This document shows, in pieces, positions 25,569-35,338 of a stretch of 64,000 nucleotides of DNA. The notes under the pieces were generated by a model. That model did no database searches. It had not been told where the DNA came from and saw only the letters and a program-made list of their open reading frames with translations. Positions within the stretch are counted from its first letter, which is position 1. Every line of letters begins with the position of its first letter. Source of the stretch: Actinosynnema pretiosum. GTDB taxonomy: Bacteria > Actinomycetota > Actinomycetes > Mycobacteriales > Pseudonocardiaceae. The position numbers were made by a program, and so were the translations under genes. The stretch spans positions 186,001 through 250,000 of the forward strand of contig NZ_JAMTCF010000010.1 in NCBI RefSeq assembly GCF_024171695.1, in the 5' to 3' direction.

Positions 25569-27244
25569 GACCGCTCCTCCCCCCGCTCACCGGGCTCCCG
25601 CCGGGGTGGGAACAGCCCTTCGGGCGTGCCCTTGCCGTCCCAGTTGAGCAGGTTGACCCGGCTGCCCTTGTCGGCGGGCGCGGCCACGGTGTCGCTGGTC
25701 TGCCGGTCGCGCAGCATCCGGAAGTTCTCCACCGCGATCGGCGAGTTCCCGCCGGAGCTCTCCCCGAACGGCCCCGAGCCGCCCATGCCGGGGCCGCCCT
25801 CGTAGTCCAGGCTGCACTCGGTGGCCAGCTCCTCCAGCCCGTGCGCCTGCTCGGCGTGCGCGGGCGGGATGACGTACCGCTCGTCGTACTTGGCGAGCGC
25901 GAGCAGCCGGTACATGTCGTAGACCTGCTCGCCGGTCATGCCGACCCCGGCGGCCACGGACTCGCGCGGCTCGCGGCCGAGGTTGATGTCGCGCATGTAG
26001 GCGCGCATCGCCGCGAGCCGCCGCAGCACCGCGTTCACCGGCTCCACGTCGCCCGCCGTGAACAGCTGCGCCAGGTACTCGACGGGGATGCGCAGCGCCT
26101 CGATGGCGGCGAACAGGTTGCCGTGGTCCTCGGCGTCGTGGCCGGTGTCGCGCACGACGTCGACCACCGGCGAGAGCGGCGGGATGTACCAGACCATCGG
26201 CATGGTCCGGTACTCCGGGTGCAGCGGCAGCGCGACCTTGAAGGTGGTGATCAGCGCGTGGATCGGGGACCGCTGGGCGGCCTCGACCCAGTCGCGCGGG
26301 ATGCCCGCCTTCTCGGCCTCGCGGACCACGGCCGGGTCGTTCGGGTCGAGGAACACCTGCCGCTGCGCCTCGTAGAGGTCCTTGTCGTCCGGGGTGGCGG
26401 CGGCTTCGAGGACCTTGTCGGCGTCGTAGAGCACCAGCCCGATGTAGCGCAGCCGCCCGACGCAGGTCTCCGCGCACACGGTCGGCAGGCCGACCTCCAC
26501 GCGCGGGAAGCAGAACGTGCACTTCTCGGCCTTGCCGGTGCGGTGGTTGAAGTAGATCTTCTTGTACGGGCAGCCGGACACGCACATCCGCCAGCCCCGG
26601 CACCGGTCCTGGTCGACCAGCACGATGCCGTCCTCGCTGCGCTTGTAGATCGCCCCGGACGGGCAGGACGCGGCGCAGGACGGGTTGAGGCAGTGCTCGC
26701 AGATGCGCGGCAGGTAGAACATGAAGGTCTGCTCGAACTCGAACTTCACCTTGTCCGCGATGCCCTTGAGCATCGGGTCGCGGTGCCCGTGGTCGGGAGC
26801 GCCGCCGAGGTTGTCGTCCCAGTTCGCCGACCAGGTGATCTTGGTGGGCTCGCCGCTGATCAGCGAGCGCGGCGGGGCGACCGGGGTGTGCTCCTGCAGC
26901 GGGGCGCTGGTGAGGTTGTCGTAGTCGTAGGTCCAGGGCTCGTAGTAGTCCTCGATGCCCGGCAGCTTCGGGTTGCTGAACAGGGTGAGCAGCTTGCGGA
27001 GGCGCCCGCCGCCCTTGAGCTTGAGCCTTCCGCGCTTGTTCAGCTCCCAGCCGCCGCGCCAGCGCTCCTGGTCCTCGTAGCCGCGCGGGTAGCCCTCGCC
27101 CGGCCGGGTCTCCACGTTGTTGAACCACACGTACTCGACGCCGCTGCGGTTGGTCCAGGCCTGCTTGCAGGTGACCGAGCAGGTGTGGCAGCCGATGCAC
27201 TTGTCCAGGTTCATCACCATGGCCATCTGCGCCATGACCCTCAT
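25565..27244 (-). CDS. narH: Respiratory nitrate reductase beta subunit (Fe-S protein)
   Basis: 559 aa. Carries electrons from NarI to NarG through four iron-sulfur clusters. The four Cys groups are visible: CIGCHTCSVTC near residue 16, CEHCLNPSCAASCPSG, CRGWRMCVSGCPYKK with the Trp in place of a Cys that marks the [3Fe-4S] site of NarH, and CTFCFPR with CAETC. ATG 27244 overlaps the narG TGA by one base and has AGGAGG ten bases upstream. The C-terminal 80 residues (DYEGGPGMGGSGPFG onward) are the variable tail. Confidence 0.96.
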   Translation of the reverse strand: MRVMAQMAMVMNLDKCIGCHTCSVTCKQAWTNRSGVEYVWFNNVETRPGEGYPRGYEDQERWRGGWELNKRGRLKLKGGGRLRKLLTLFSNPKLPGIEDYYEPWTYDYDNLTSAPLQEHTPVAPPRSLISGEPTKITWSANWDDNLGGAPDHGHRDPMLKGIADKVKFEFEQTFMFYLPRICEHCLNPSCAASCPSGAIYKRSEDGIVLVDQDRCRGWRMCVSGCPYKKIYFNHRTGKAEKCTFCFPRVEVGLPTVCAETCVGRLRYIGLVLYDADKVLEAAATPDDKDLYEAQRQVFLDPNDPAVVREAEKAGIPRDWVEAAQRSPIHALITTFKVALPLHPEYRTMPMVWYIPPLSPVVDVVRDTGHDAEDHGNLFAAIEALRIPVEYLAQLFTAGDVEPVNAVLRRLAAMRAYMRDINLGREPRESVAAGVGMTGEQVYDMYRLLALAKYDERYVIPPAHAEQAHGLEELATECSLDYEGGPGMGGSGPFGESSGGNSPIAVENFRMLRDRQTSDTVAAPADKGSRVNLLNWDGKGTPEGLFPPRREPGERGEERS

Positions 27245-30200
27245 CAGTACTGCACCTCCTGGTCGCGGCGGCGGATGACGGTGATCTCGTCGCGCTGGTT
27301 CCCGGTGGGCCCGAGGTAGTTGAAGGCGAACGAGAGCTGCGCGTAGCCGCCGATCAGGTGCGAGGGCTTGACCAGCAGGCGGGTGAGCGAGTTGTGGATG
27401 CCGCCGCGCTTGCCCGAGGTCTCGGAGCGGGGCACGTCGATGAGCCGGTCCTGCGCGTGGTGCATGTAGACGGTGCCCTCGGGCATCCGGTGCGAGACGA
27501 CGGCGCGGGCGACCACGACGCCGTTGCGGTTGACCGCCTCGATCCAGTCGTTGTCGGCGATCCCGACCTTCGCGGCGTCCTCCTTGGACATCCAGATGGT
27601 CTGGCCGCCCCGCGAGAGGCTGAGCATGAGCAGGTTGTCCTGGTACTCGGAGTGGATGGACCACTTGCTGTGCGGGGTGAGGTAGCGGACGGTGATGCCC
27701 AGCTCGCCCCTCTCCCCCAGCCGGGGCTCGTCGAACAGGGCGTGCATGTCCAGCGGTGGCCGGAACACCGGCAGCTGCTCGCCCAGCTCGGTCATCCAGT
27801 CGTGGTCGAGGTAGAAGTGCTGGCGGCCGGTGAGGGTGTGCCAGGGCTTGAGCCGCTCGACGTTGATGGTGAACGGCGAGTAGCGCCTGCCGCCGGACTC
27901 GGAGCCGGACCACTCCGGCGAGGTGATCACCGGGACGGGCACCGCCTGGGTGTCGGCGAAGGTGATCCGCTTGCCCTCGTGCTCGGCCGCCAGGTCCGCC
28001 AGTCGCGTGCCGGTGCGGCGCTCGACGGTGCGGAAGCCCTGGGTGGCCAGGTGGCCGTTGGTGGTGCCGGACAGGGCGAGGATGGTCTCGCAGGCGTGCA
28101 CGTCGCGCACCAGCGACGGGCGGCCGTCGGCCGGTCCGCCCCGGATCGCGCCGTTCTTCTGCCGCAGGTGGTCGACCTCGCGGCCGACGTCGAAGGTGAC
28201 GCCCTTGGTGGTCGCCCCGAGCGCGTCGGCCAGCGGCCCGAGCGCGCCCATCTTCGCGGCGATCGCGCCGAAGTCGCGCTCCACCACGGTGATCCGGGGC
28301 ATGGTCACCCCCGGCACCGGCTCGCACTCCCCGGCCTTCCAGTCGCGGACCACGCCGTGCGGGGTGGCCAGCTCGTCCGGGGTGTCGTGCAGCAGCGGGG
28401 TGGCCACGACGTCCTTGCGCACGCCCAGGTGCTTCCCGGCAAGCTCGCTGAAGGTCTTCGCGATGGCCTGGAACGCGGCCCAGTCGGTGCGGGTCTGCCA
28501 CGGCGGGGCGATGGCCGGGTTGAACGAGTGCACGAACGGGTGCATGTCGGTGGTGTTGAGGTCGTGCTTCTCGTACCAGGTGGCGGCGGGCAGCACGACG
28601 TCGGAGAAGATCGTGGTGCTGGTCATCCGGAAGTCCAGCGTCAGCAGCAGGTCGAGCTTGCCCACCGGCGCCTCGTCGTGCCACACCACGTCCCTCGGGC
28701 GCTGGCCGGGCGGGGTCTCCTCGGCGCGCAGCGAGTCGTCCGCGCCGAGCAGGTGCTTGAGGAAGTACTCGTTGCCCTTGCCCGAGGAGCCGAGCAGGTT
28801 GGCGCGCCAGATGCTGAGCACGCGCGGGAAGTTCTCCGGCGAGTCCGGGTCCTCGCAGGCGAACTTCAACCGCCCGGCCTTCAGCTCGGACACCACGTGC
28901 TCGGCGGCGCTCACGCCCGCGCGCTCGGCCTCGTCGGCCAGGTCCAGGGGGTTGCGGTCGAAGGTCGGGTAGGAGGGCATCCAGCCCATGCGCGCGGACT
29001 GGGCGATCACGTCGGCGGTGGTCTTGCCCGCGAGCTGACCGCCGGAGGTGGCGGCGGAGAGGGTGTCGGCTCCGAACCGGTCGTAGCGGAACTGGTCGGT
29101 GTGCAGGTACCAGTAGGCGGTCTGGATCATCTGCCTGGGCGGTCGGGACCAGTCGAGGCCGAACGCGAGCTGCGACCAGCCGGTGATGGGGCGGCACTTC
29201 TCCTGGCCGACGTAGTGCGCCCAGCCGCCGCCGTTGACGCCCTGGCAGCCGGTGAGCGTGGTCAGGGCCAGGAACGCCCGGTAGATCGTGTCCGAGTGGA
29301 ACCAGTGGTTGGTGCCCGCACCCATGATGATCATGGAGCGGCCGTTGGTCTCCTCCGCGTTGGCCGCGAACTCCCGGCCGATCCGCGCGGCTGCCTGCGC
29401 GGGGACGCCGGTGAACTGCTCCTGCCAGGCGGGCGTTCCGGGCTGGGAGGCGTCGTCGTACCCGGTGGGCCACTGCCCCGGCAGCCCGGCGCGGCCCACC
29501 CCGTACTGGGCGAGCAGCAGGTCGAACACGGTGGTGACCAGGTGCCCGCCGACCTGCCGCACCGGCACCCCGCGCCGCAGCACGTCGGCCGCCCCGGACG
29601 GCGAGTCGAAGCGCGGCAGCTCCACCTCCACCGCCTCGCCGCCGCCGTGCGCGCTCAGCAGCGGGTCCACCCCGCCCAGGTCCAGGTTCCACCGGCCGAC
29701 GCCCTGCTCGCCGTAGCGGTCGCCGAGCGTGCCGTTGGGCACGACCGGCCCGCCGGTGGCGGCGTCGAGCAGCACGGTCTTGAACGCCGGGTTCTCCACG
29801 TCCGGCCCGAGCCCGGCGGCGGCGCGGGCCGCGTCGTCCAGGTCGGCGGCGGTGAGGAACTTCCCCGGCCGGTGCACCCCGTCCCCGTGCTGCTCCAAGC
29901 GCACCAGGAAGGGCAGGTCGGTGAACTTCTTGGTGTAGTCGGTGAAGTACGGCACCTGCCGGTCCACGAAGAACTCGCGCAGCACCACGTGCCCCATCGC
30001 CATCGCGAGCGCCCCGTCCGTGCCGGGCCGGGCGGCGAGCCACTCGTCGGCGAACTTGACGCTGTCCGCGTAGTCCGGGGCCACCGCGATCACCTTCTGC
30101 CCCCGGTAGCGGGCCTCGGCCATCCAGTGGGCGTCCGGCGTGCGGGTGACCGGCAGGTTCGAGCCCCACACGATCAGGTAGCCCGCGTCCCACCAGTCAC

Positions 30201-30975
30201 CCGACTCGGGGACGTCGGTCTGGTCGCCGAACACCTGCGGCGAGGCCACCGGCAGGTCGGCGTACCAGTCGTAGAACGAGAGCATCGTGCCGCCGAGCAT
30301 GGACACGAACCGCGCCCCTGAGGCGTGCGAGACCATCGACATCGCCGGGATGGGCGAGAACCCGGCGACCCGGTCCGGCCCGTGCTCCTTGATCGTGTGC
30401 ACGTGCGCGGCGGCGACCAGCTCGGTCGCCTCCTCCCAGGTGGCGCGCACCAGGCCGCCCTTGCCGCGCGCGGACTTGTACCGGCGCGCCTTCTCCGGGT
30501 CCTCGACGACGCTCGCCCAGGCGAGCACGGGGTCCCCGGTGCGGGCCTTGGCCTCCCGGTACAGCTCCAGCAGCACGCCGCGCACGTACGGGTAGCGCAC
30601 CCTGGTGGGCGAGTAGGTGTACCAGGAGAAGGCGGCGCCGCGCGGGCAGCCGCGCGGCTCGTACTCGGGGCGGTCCGGGCCGACGGACGGGTAGTCGGTC
30701 TGCTGGGACTCCCAGGTGATGATCCCGTCCTTGACGTAGACCTTCCAGGAGCAGGACCCGGTGCAGTTCACCCCGTGGGTGGAGCGGACCACCTTGTCGT
30801 GGCTCCACCGGTCGCGGTAGAACTCGTCGGCCTGCCTCCCCCCGATCTTGTGCAGGGTGCGCAGGTCCTCGGACACCTCGGCTCTGCCGAAGAACCTCCT
30901 GGTGCGGACGAGCGCGTCGCTCAGCTCGGTGTCCAGGCCCGCGGCGCGGCGGCCGGGGCCGGTCTCGGTGCTCAC
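27244..30975 (-). CDS. narG: Respiratory nitrate reductase alpha subunit (Mo-bisMGD)
   Basis: 1,243 aa, normal NarG size. Reduces nitrate to nitrite in the cytoplasm with Mo-bis-MGD. The FS0 cluster motif HGVNCTGSCSW (H-x3-C-x3-C) with the fourth Cys in [13 protein letters not shown] is intact. There is no twin-arginine signal, which fits cytoplasmic orientation. GTG 30975 is chosen for AGAGGAG ten bases upstream and a natural N-terminus; ATG 31011, twelve codons upstream, is the alternative. First gene of narGHJI, divergent from a PucR regulator. Expression presumably rises under oxygen limitation, but no clear operator is visible. Confidence 0.95.
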   Translation of the reverse strand: MSTETGPGRRAAGLDTELSDALVRTRRFFGRAEVSEDLRTLHKIGGRQADEFYRDRWSHDKVVRSTHGVNCTGSCSWKVYVKDGIITWESQQTDYPSVGPDRPEYEPRGCPRGAAFSWYTYSPTRVRYPYVRGVLLELYREAKARTGDPVLAWASVVEDPEKARRYKSARGKGGLVRATWEEATELVAAAHVHTIKEHGPDRVAGFSPIPAMSMVSHASGARFVSMLGGTMLSFYDWYADLPVASPQVFGDQTDVPESGDWWDAGYLIVWGSNLPVTRTPDAHWMAEARYRGQKVIAVAPDYADSVKFADEWLAARPGTDGALAMAMGHVVLREFFVDRQVPYFTDYTKKFTDLPFLVRLEQHGDGVHRPGKFLTAADLDDAARAAAGLGPDVENPAFKTVLLDAATGGPVVPNGTLGDRYGEQGVGRWNLDLGGVDPLLSAHGGGEAVEVELPRFDSPSGAADVLRRGVPVRQVGGHLVTTVFDLLLAQYGVGRAGLPGQWPTGYDDASQPGTPAWQEQFTGVPAQAAARIGREFAANAEETNGRSMIIMGAGTNHWFHSDTIYRAFLALTTLTGCQGVNGGGWAHYVGQEKCRPITGWSQLAFGLDWSRPPRQMIQTAYWYLHTDQFRYDRFGADTLSAATSGGQLAGKTTADVIAQSARMGWMPSYPTFDRNPLDLADEAERAGVSAAEHVVSELKAGRLKFACEDPDSPENFPRVLSIWRANLLGSSGKGNEYFLKHLLGADDSLRAEETPPGQRPRDVVWHDEAPVGKLDLLLTLDFRMTSTTIFSDVVLPAATWYEKHDLNTTDMHPFVHSFNPAIAPPWQTRTDWAAFQAIAKTFSELAGKHLGVRKDVVATPLLHDTPDELATPHGVVRDWKAGECEPVPGVTMPRITVVERDFGAIAAKMGALGPLADALGATTKGVTFDVGREVDHLRQKNGAIRGGPADGRPSLVRDVHACETILALSGTTNGHLATQGFRTVERRTGTRLADLAAEHEGKRITFADTQAVPVPVITSPEWSGSESGGRRYSPFTINVERLKPWHTLTGRQHFYLDHDWMTELGEQLPVFRPPLDMHALFDEPRLGERGELGITVRYLTPHSKWSIHSEYQDNLLMLSLSRGGQTIWMSKEDAAKVGIADNDWIEAVNRNGVVVARAVVSHRMPEGTVYMHHAQDRLIDVPRSETSGKRGGIHNSLTRLLVKPSHLIGGYAQLSFAFNYLGPTGNQRDEITVIRRRDQEVQY

Positions 30976-31142
30976 AGGGGCGTGACTCCTCTGGCAATCG
31001 CGAACGGTCATGATCGACAGGGTTTTCCCGACCGTAGTGCCGTTCGGCGGACCGCGCAGCGCGCGCACGCCGCCCCCGTTCCCCCGTTCGCGCCGTGCGC
31101 TGCGGTTACGGTGGGTGCTCGGGAGTCGGGACGGGGGTGCTC
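30976..31142. promoter_or_regulatory. Divergent promoter region narG / pucR-type gene
   Basis: 167 bp between the two start codons. A GGTTACGGT stretch near 31103-31112 could be a -10 for the rightward gene. I found no clear symmetric operator. Confidence 0.4.
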
Positions 31143-32735
31143 ATGATCAGGTTGGACCGCCTGGTGAACGTGCTGGGCGGCTACGGGGTGCGGCTGGTGT
31201 GCTGCCCGGTGCCGCGCTCGACCGAGCTGCGCAGCGTCGTCATGCGCGAGCCCGAGGCGCGGGCGGTCGACGGGGACGTGTTCCTGGCCGTGGGCGCGGA
31301 CTCGGTCGCGGCGGCCGTGCGGTGGGCGGTGGCGGTCGGGGCGAGCGCGGTGCTGGTGCACGACGACGGGCCGGGCCCCGAGGCCGCCGCGCTCGGCGAG
31401 GCCGAGGGCGTCGCGGTGCTGCTGGTGGACCCCTCGGTGTCGTGGAGCCAGTTGGCGGGCGTGGTCTACGGGCTGGTGCTGGAGGGCAGGGAGACCGAGT
31501 CCGGGCGCGGCCCCACCGACCTGTTCGCGCTCGCCGACCGGCTGTCCGGCGCGGTGGGCGGGGCCGTGGTGATCGAGGACCACTCCTCCCGCGTGCTCGC
31601 CTACTCCAACTCCCAGCAGGGCGCCGACCGGGCCCGGCTGGAGACGATCCTGGGCAGGCAGGTCCCCGAGCGCCTGCGGGAGGTGTTCGAGCGGCGCGGC
31701 GTGTTCGCGCACCTGGCCGCCCGCGACGAGCCGCTGTTCGTGGCCCCGGACGAGGGGCACGGGCTGGCCGGGCGGATGGTGGTGGCGGTGCGCGCGGGCC
31801 GCGAGCTGCTCGGCTCGGTCTGGGTGACCTGCGGCGACCCGCTCACCGGCGCGCGCGGCACGGCGCTGGCGGACGGGGCGCGCACGGTCGCCCTGCACCT
31901 GCTGCGGCTGCGCGCCAGCGCCGACCTGGAGCGGCAGGTCGAGTCGGACCTGGCGCTGCGGCTGCTGGAGGGCACCGCCGACGCCGCCACCGCGCTGAGC
32001 CGGTTGGGCCTGCCGCAGGGCGAGCTGCGCGTGGTCGCGCTGCGGGCGCGGGAGGCGGGCGAGCGGCACGCCGCGCTGCTGCTCGCGTTCGAGCGCGCCA
32101 CCACCGGTTTCGGCTGGTCCCGGCCCGGCCGCAGCACCCTGGCGGGCAGCACCCTGTACACCCTGCTGCCCGGTGAGGCGGCGGACGCGGCCCGCGCCTG
32201 GATCGCGGGCATCCGCGCGGCGCTGCCCGAGCGGGTGGTGGTGACGGCCGGGATCGGCGGGGTGGCGCCCGCGGCGGAGCTGCCCGCGAGCAGGCAGGAG
32301 GCCGACGAGTGCCTGGCGCTGCACGAGTCGAGGCCGCAGGGCGCCGAACCGCCCGCGTACGACGAGTCCTGGGACGACATCCTGCTGCAGCGCCTGCGCG
32401 CCGCCGCCCGCACCGGCCGGGTCCCGGCGCGCGGCCCGGTGGCCGAGCTGCGCCGCCACGACCGGGAGCGCGGGACGCGGCACGTGCCGACGCTGCGCGC
32501 CTGGTTGGAGTCCCAGGGCGACCTGGCGCAGGCGGGCGAACGCCTGGACGTGCACCCGAACACGGTCCGCTACCGGCTGCGCAAGATGGCCGAGGTGACC
32601 GCGCTGGACCTGGACGACCCGCGCAAGCGGCTGGCGATGACGATCGCCCTGGCCGCGACCGACCCGACCGCCGACCCGACCGCCGACGCGAGCACCGCCC
32701 TGGGCGCCGATCCGGGGACCGACCAAGGCGCCTGA
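31143..32735 (+). CDS. PucR family transcriptional regulator
   Basis: 530 aa. An N-terminal sensory part (PucR-like, about residues 1-125) is followed by a GAF-like middle region and the C-terminal PucR helix-turn-helix, LRAWLESQGDLAQAGERLDV then HPNTVRYRLRKM, near residues 460-495. Members often control purine, amino-acid or aromatic catabolism in response to metabolites. It diverges from narG and is followed, after a repetitive gap, by a D-amino-acid dehydrogenase-like gene; either could be its target. The last 30 residues are low complexity (TADPTADPTADAST). ATG 31143 has a GGGGG-type weak ribosome site. Confidence 0.92.
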   Translation: MIRLDRLVNVLGGYGVRLVCCPVPRSTELRSVVMREPEARAVDGDVFLAVGADSVAAAVRWAVAVGASAVLVHDDGPGPEAAALGEAEGVAVLLVDPSVSWSQLAGVVYGLVLEGRETESGRGPTDLFALADRLSGAVGGAVVIEDHSSRVLAYSNSQQGADRARLETILGRQVPERLREVFERRGVFAHLAARDEPLFVAPDEGHGLAGRMVVAVRAGRELLGSVWVTCGDPLTGARGTALADGARTVALHLLRLRASADLERQVESDLALRLLEGTADAATALSRLGLPQGELRVVALRAREAGERHAALLLAFERATTGFGWSRPGRSTLAGSTLYTLLPGEAADAARAWIAGIRAALPERVVVTAGIGGVAPAAELPASRQEADECLALHESRPQGAEPPAYDESWDDILLQRLRAAARTGRVPARGPVAELRRHDRERGTRHVPTLRAWLESQGDLAQAGERLDVHPNTVRYRLRKMAEVTALDLDDPRKRLAMTIALAATDPTADPTADASTALGADPGTDQGA

Positions 32736-33460
32736 CGGGACCGAACGGCCGACGCGGACCGGGGCGGCCAGTTCGGGCCGGACGGCAGGCTGAGGCCGGA
32801 CGGCAGGCGCCTCACGGGACCGGACGGCAGACGTGGACCGGACGGCAGACGTGGACCGGACGGCAGGCGCGAACCCGGCAGGCGGTTCGGACCGGGTAGG
32901 CGGTTCGGACCGGGTAACCACCCCGGCGCCGACTGCCGGTTCGGAGCCGACAGCCGGCGAGGACCGGACGCCCCCGAGCCGACACCCGGCTCGCCCTTGC
33001 CATCGGCCAGCCCAAGCAGCCTCCCCGGAGCCGCCAGCCGGTCCAGCCACGCCCACCGGTCCAGCCACGCCCGCCGGTTGAGCCCCGCCGCCGGTCCAGA
33101 CCGGGCAGCCGACCAGGCCCCGAAGTCCAACCCCGCCCAGCAGGCCTCGCCACCGGTCCAGCACCGCCAGTCGCCTCAGCCGCGCCAGTCACACCCGCCG
33201 GTCCAGCACCGCCAGCCGTCTCAACCCCGCCCACACCCGCCATTCCAGCCAGCTCCCCCAGCCGGGCCGGCCAACCCAGCCCCACCGCCCGATCCAGCCC
33301 GACCAGCCGCCCGCCCCCGACCACCGATTCCGGCCCGACTGTGGATTCCGACAACAACACCCCCTCCAATTGGCCGATCCGGACAACGCACCCGCCTGAT
33401 CTCCGGGTGATGCTGGCCGGGACAAGGTCGTTCCGGGTGTGTTCGGGTGTGGAGGTGGTC
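32736..33460. repeat. 725-bp repeat-rich gap between the PucR and DadA-like genes
   Basis: No gene is supported here; open frames on both strands are low-complexity Pro/Gln/Arg translations. Short GC-rich repeats are visible: an 18-bp unit like ACCGGACGGCAGACGTGG in tandem near 32818-32865, GGCGGTTCGGACCGGGTA twice near 32881-32918, a CCGGTCCAGCCACGCCC pair near 33040-33070, and two 29-bp near-identical copies at 33153-33181 and 33198-33226. The composition resembles the in-frame expansions of the left cluster. The promoter of the following gene must lie in the last part. Confidence 0.65.
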
Positions 33461-34714
33461 GTGTCGGTCATCGACGGCGGGCCGCGTTCGGCGGTCGTGG
33501 TGGGCGCGGGGGTCGTGGGGCTGTCGACGGCGTGGTTCCTCCAGGAGCGCGGCGTCGAGGTCACCGTGGTGGACCGCGCGGGCGTCGCCGCAGGGGCGTC
33601 GTGGGGCAACGCGGGCTGGATCGCGCCTGGTCTGGCGATCCCGCTCAACGAGCCCTCGGTGCTGCGCTACGGCCTGCGCGCCCTGCTGAACCCGAGCGCC
33701 CCGCTGAGCATCCCGCCCACCGCGGACCCCGGCCTCTGGTCGTTCCTGGCGGCGTTCGCGGCGAACTGCCGCTGGCCGTCGTGGACGCGCGCGGTCCGGG
33801 CGAACGCGCCGCTCAACGCCGAGTCGGCCGAGGCGTACGACGTGCTGACCGCGAACGGCGTGGACGCGCCCACCACCGACGCGCCGATCACCGCGGGCTT
33901 CACCGACACCGCGCAGGCCAGGGCGCTGCTGCGCGAGTTCGCCAGGATGGCGAGCGCCGGGCAGCCCGTGGACCACACCGTCCTGACCGGCGAGGAGCTG
34001 CGCTCCCACGTCCCCCTGGCCTCGCGCGCCCTGACCACCGCCGTGCGGGTCGACGGCCAGCGCTACGCCGACCCCGGCGCGTTCACCCAGGCCCTCGGCC
34101 GGGCGGTCGTGGCGCGCGGCGCGACGATCCACCGCTTCGAGGTCGCGGGCGTGCGCCCGTACAGCCGGGGCGTGACCGTGCACCCGAAGGGCGGCGGCCG
34201 GTCCGCGCACGGCGAGGTCGCGGTGCTGGCCACCGGCGCCTGGCTGCCCGCGCTGGCCCGCCGCTGGGGCGTGCGCACCCGCGTGCAGGCCGGTCGCGGC
34301 TACTCGTTCACCGTCCCGGTGGACCGCCCGGTGCCCGGTCCGGTCTACCTGCCTGGCGTGCGCGTGGCGTGCACCCCGTACCGGGACGGGCTGCGAGTGG
34401 CCGGGACGATGGAGTTCCGCCCGCCGGACGCCCCCGGCGTCCACGCCCGCCTGGAGGCGATCACCGCCTCGGCCGCGCCCCTGCTGGACGGGGTCCGCTG
34501 GCGGGAGCGGACCGACGTGTGGGTGGGCTCGCGCCCGGTGACCCCGGACGGCCGCGCGCTGATCGGCGCGACCGGGGAGCCGAACGTCTACGTCGCGGGC
34601 GGCCACGGCATGTGGGGCTTCGCCCAGGGCCCGGTGACCGGCCGGCTGCTCGCGGAGCAGATCACCACCGGGAAGCAGCCGGAGGCGCTGCGCCCGTTCG
34701 ACCCGCTGCGCTGA
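33461..34714 (+). CDS. FAD-dependent D-amino-acid dehydrogenase/oxidase (DadA family)
   Basis: 417 aa. N-terminal FAD site AVVVGAGVVGLSTAWFLQER (about residues 11-30), then GVAAGASWGNAGWIAPGL, typical of DadA/DAO proteins, and a C-terminal YVAGGHGMWGFAQGPVTGR second FAD-contact motif. It probably oxidises a D-amino acid, or a related amine, to a keto acid. GTG 33461 is chosen for GGAGG five bases upstream; longer in-frame starts run into the repeat region. A PucR regulator lies upstream in the same direction. No link to the NRPS clusters is evident. Confidence 0.88.
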   Translation: MSVIDGGPRSAVVVGAGVVGLSTAWFLQERGVEVTVVDRAGVAAGASWGNAGWIAPGLAIPLNEPSVLRYGLRALLNPSAPLSIPPTADPGLWSFLAAFAANCRWPSWTRAVRANAPLNAESAEAYDVLTANGVDAPTTDAPITAGFTDTAQARALLREFARMASAGQPVDHTVLTGEELRSHVPLASRALTTAVRVDGQRYADPGAFTQALGRAVVARGATIHRFEVAGVRPYSRGVTVHPKGGGRSAHGEVAVLATGAWLPALARRWGVRTRVQAGRGYSFTVPVDRPVPGPVYLPGVRVACTPYRDGLRVAGTMEFRPPDAPGVHARLEAITASAAPLLDGVRWRERTDVWVGSRPVTPDGRALIGATGEPNVYVAGGHGMWGFAQGPVTGRLLAEQITTGKQPEALRPFDPLR

Positions 34715-34808
34715 CCCGCTCCTCCCCCGACGCCGTCCGGCCGCGCTTCCCTCACGGGGCGCGACCGGGCGGCTCCTTCTCGTCGTCACCCCACGGAGGT
34801 ACTTCGAC

Positions 34809-35276
34809 ATGACCACCGCACGAAGGGTCTGGTTGACCCCGCACACCCACGAGCGCCTGCGCGCCGAGCTCGCGGCCCTGTTCGCCGAGGGCTCGGCCCC
34901 GGTGGACGACCCGGAGAGCGCGCTGCTGCGCAGGGCCGAGCGGGAGGAGCGGGTCAGGGAGATCCAGGACCTGCTGAACAACGCCGTGATCGGCGAGGAC
35001 CCGCCGGACGACGGCGTGGCCGAGCCGGGCATGGTGCTGACGGTGCGCTACGACGACTTCGACGACACCGAGACGTTCCTGCTGGGGATGCGCTCGGTGG
35101 AGCACGGCGACCTGGAGGTGTACTCGCCGGAGTCGCCGCTGGGCGCGGCGCTGACCGGCGCGCGCCCCGGCGAGCACCGCGGCTACCGGGCCCCGAACGG
35201 CGCCACGATCCGGGTGACCCTGATCGCGGCCGTGCCGTACGGCAGGCACCGGCCCGCGGAGTCGGCCAGCGCCTGA
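34809..35276 (+). CDS. GreA/GreB family elongation factor-like protein
   Basis: 155 aa. The opening VWLTPHTHERLRAELAALF and the coiled-coil region RRAEREERVREIQDLLNNAVI match the GreA N-terminal domain; the C-terminal part with SPLGAALTGARPGEHRGYRA matches the FKBP-like GreA/GreB domain (SPLGxALLG core). Such proteins reactivate backtracked RNA polymerase; many actinobacteria carry divergent extra copies, and this one may be such a paralogue. ATG 34809 follows GGAGG nine bases upstream, and a long hairpin terminator lies after the stop. Confidence 0.88.
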   Translation: MTTARRVWLTPHTHERLRAELAALFAEGSAPVDDPESALLRRAEREERVREIQDLLNNAVIGEDPPDDGVAEPGMVLTVRYDDFDDTETFLLGMRSVEHGDLEVYSPESPLGAALTGARPGEHRGYRAPNGATIRVTLIAAVPYGRHRPAESASA

Positions 35277-35281
35277 GCCGC

Positions 35282-35338
35282 CGGTGAGCGGCCTTCCGCG
35301 CGCACCCGACGTGCGCGCGGAAGGCCCGGCGCTCACCG
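35282..35338. terminator. Long bidirectional hairpin terminator
   Basis: A perfect 16-bp stem GGCCTTCCGCGCGCAC / GTGCGCGCGGAAGGCC (35290-35305, 35311-35326) with a 5-base loop sits inside an outer 8-bp stem CGGTGAGC / GCTCACCG (35282-35289, 35331-35338). It ends the GreA-like gene and the converging small gene, whose stop is in the outer arm. Confidence 0.9.

Noticed and set aside
25565-30193. 1,542-aa leftward frame containing NarH
   Set aside because: Its first 980 codons are an off-frame shadow of narG; narH starts at 27244 with a strong ribosome site.
32997-33410. 137-aa rightward ORF rich in Pro, Gln and Ser
   Set aside because: Low-complexity translation of repeats, no ribosome site, no recognisable fold.
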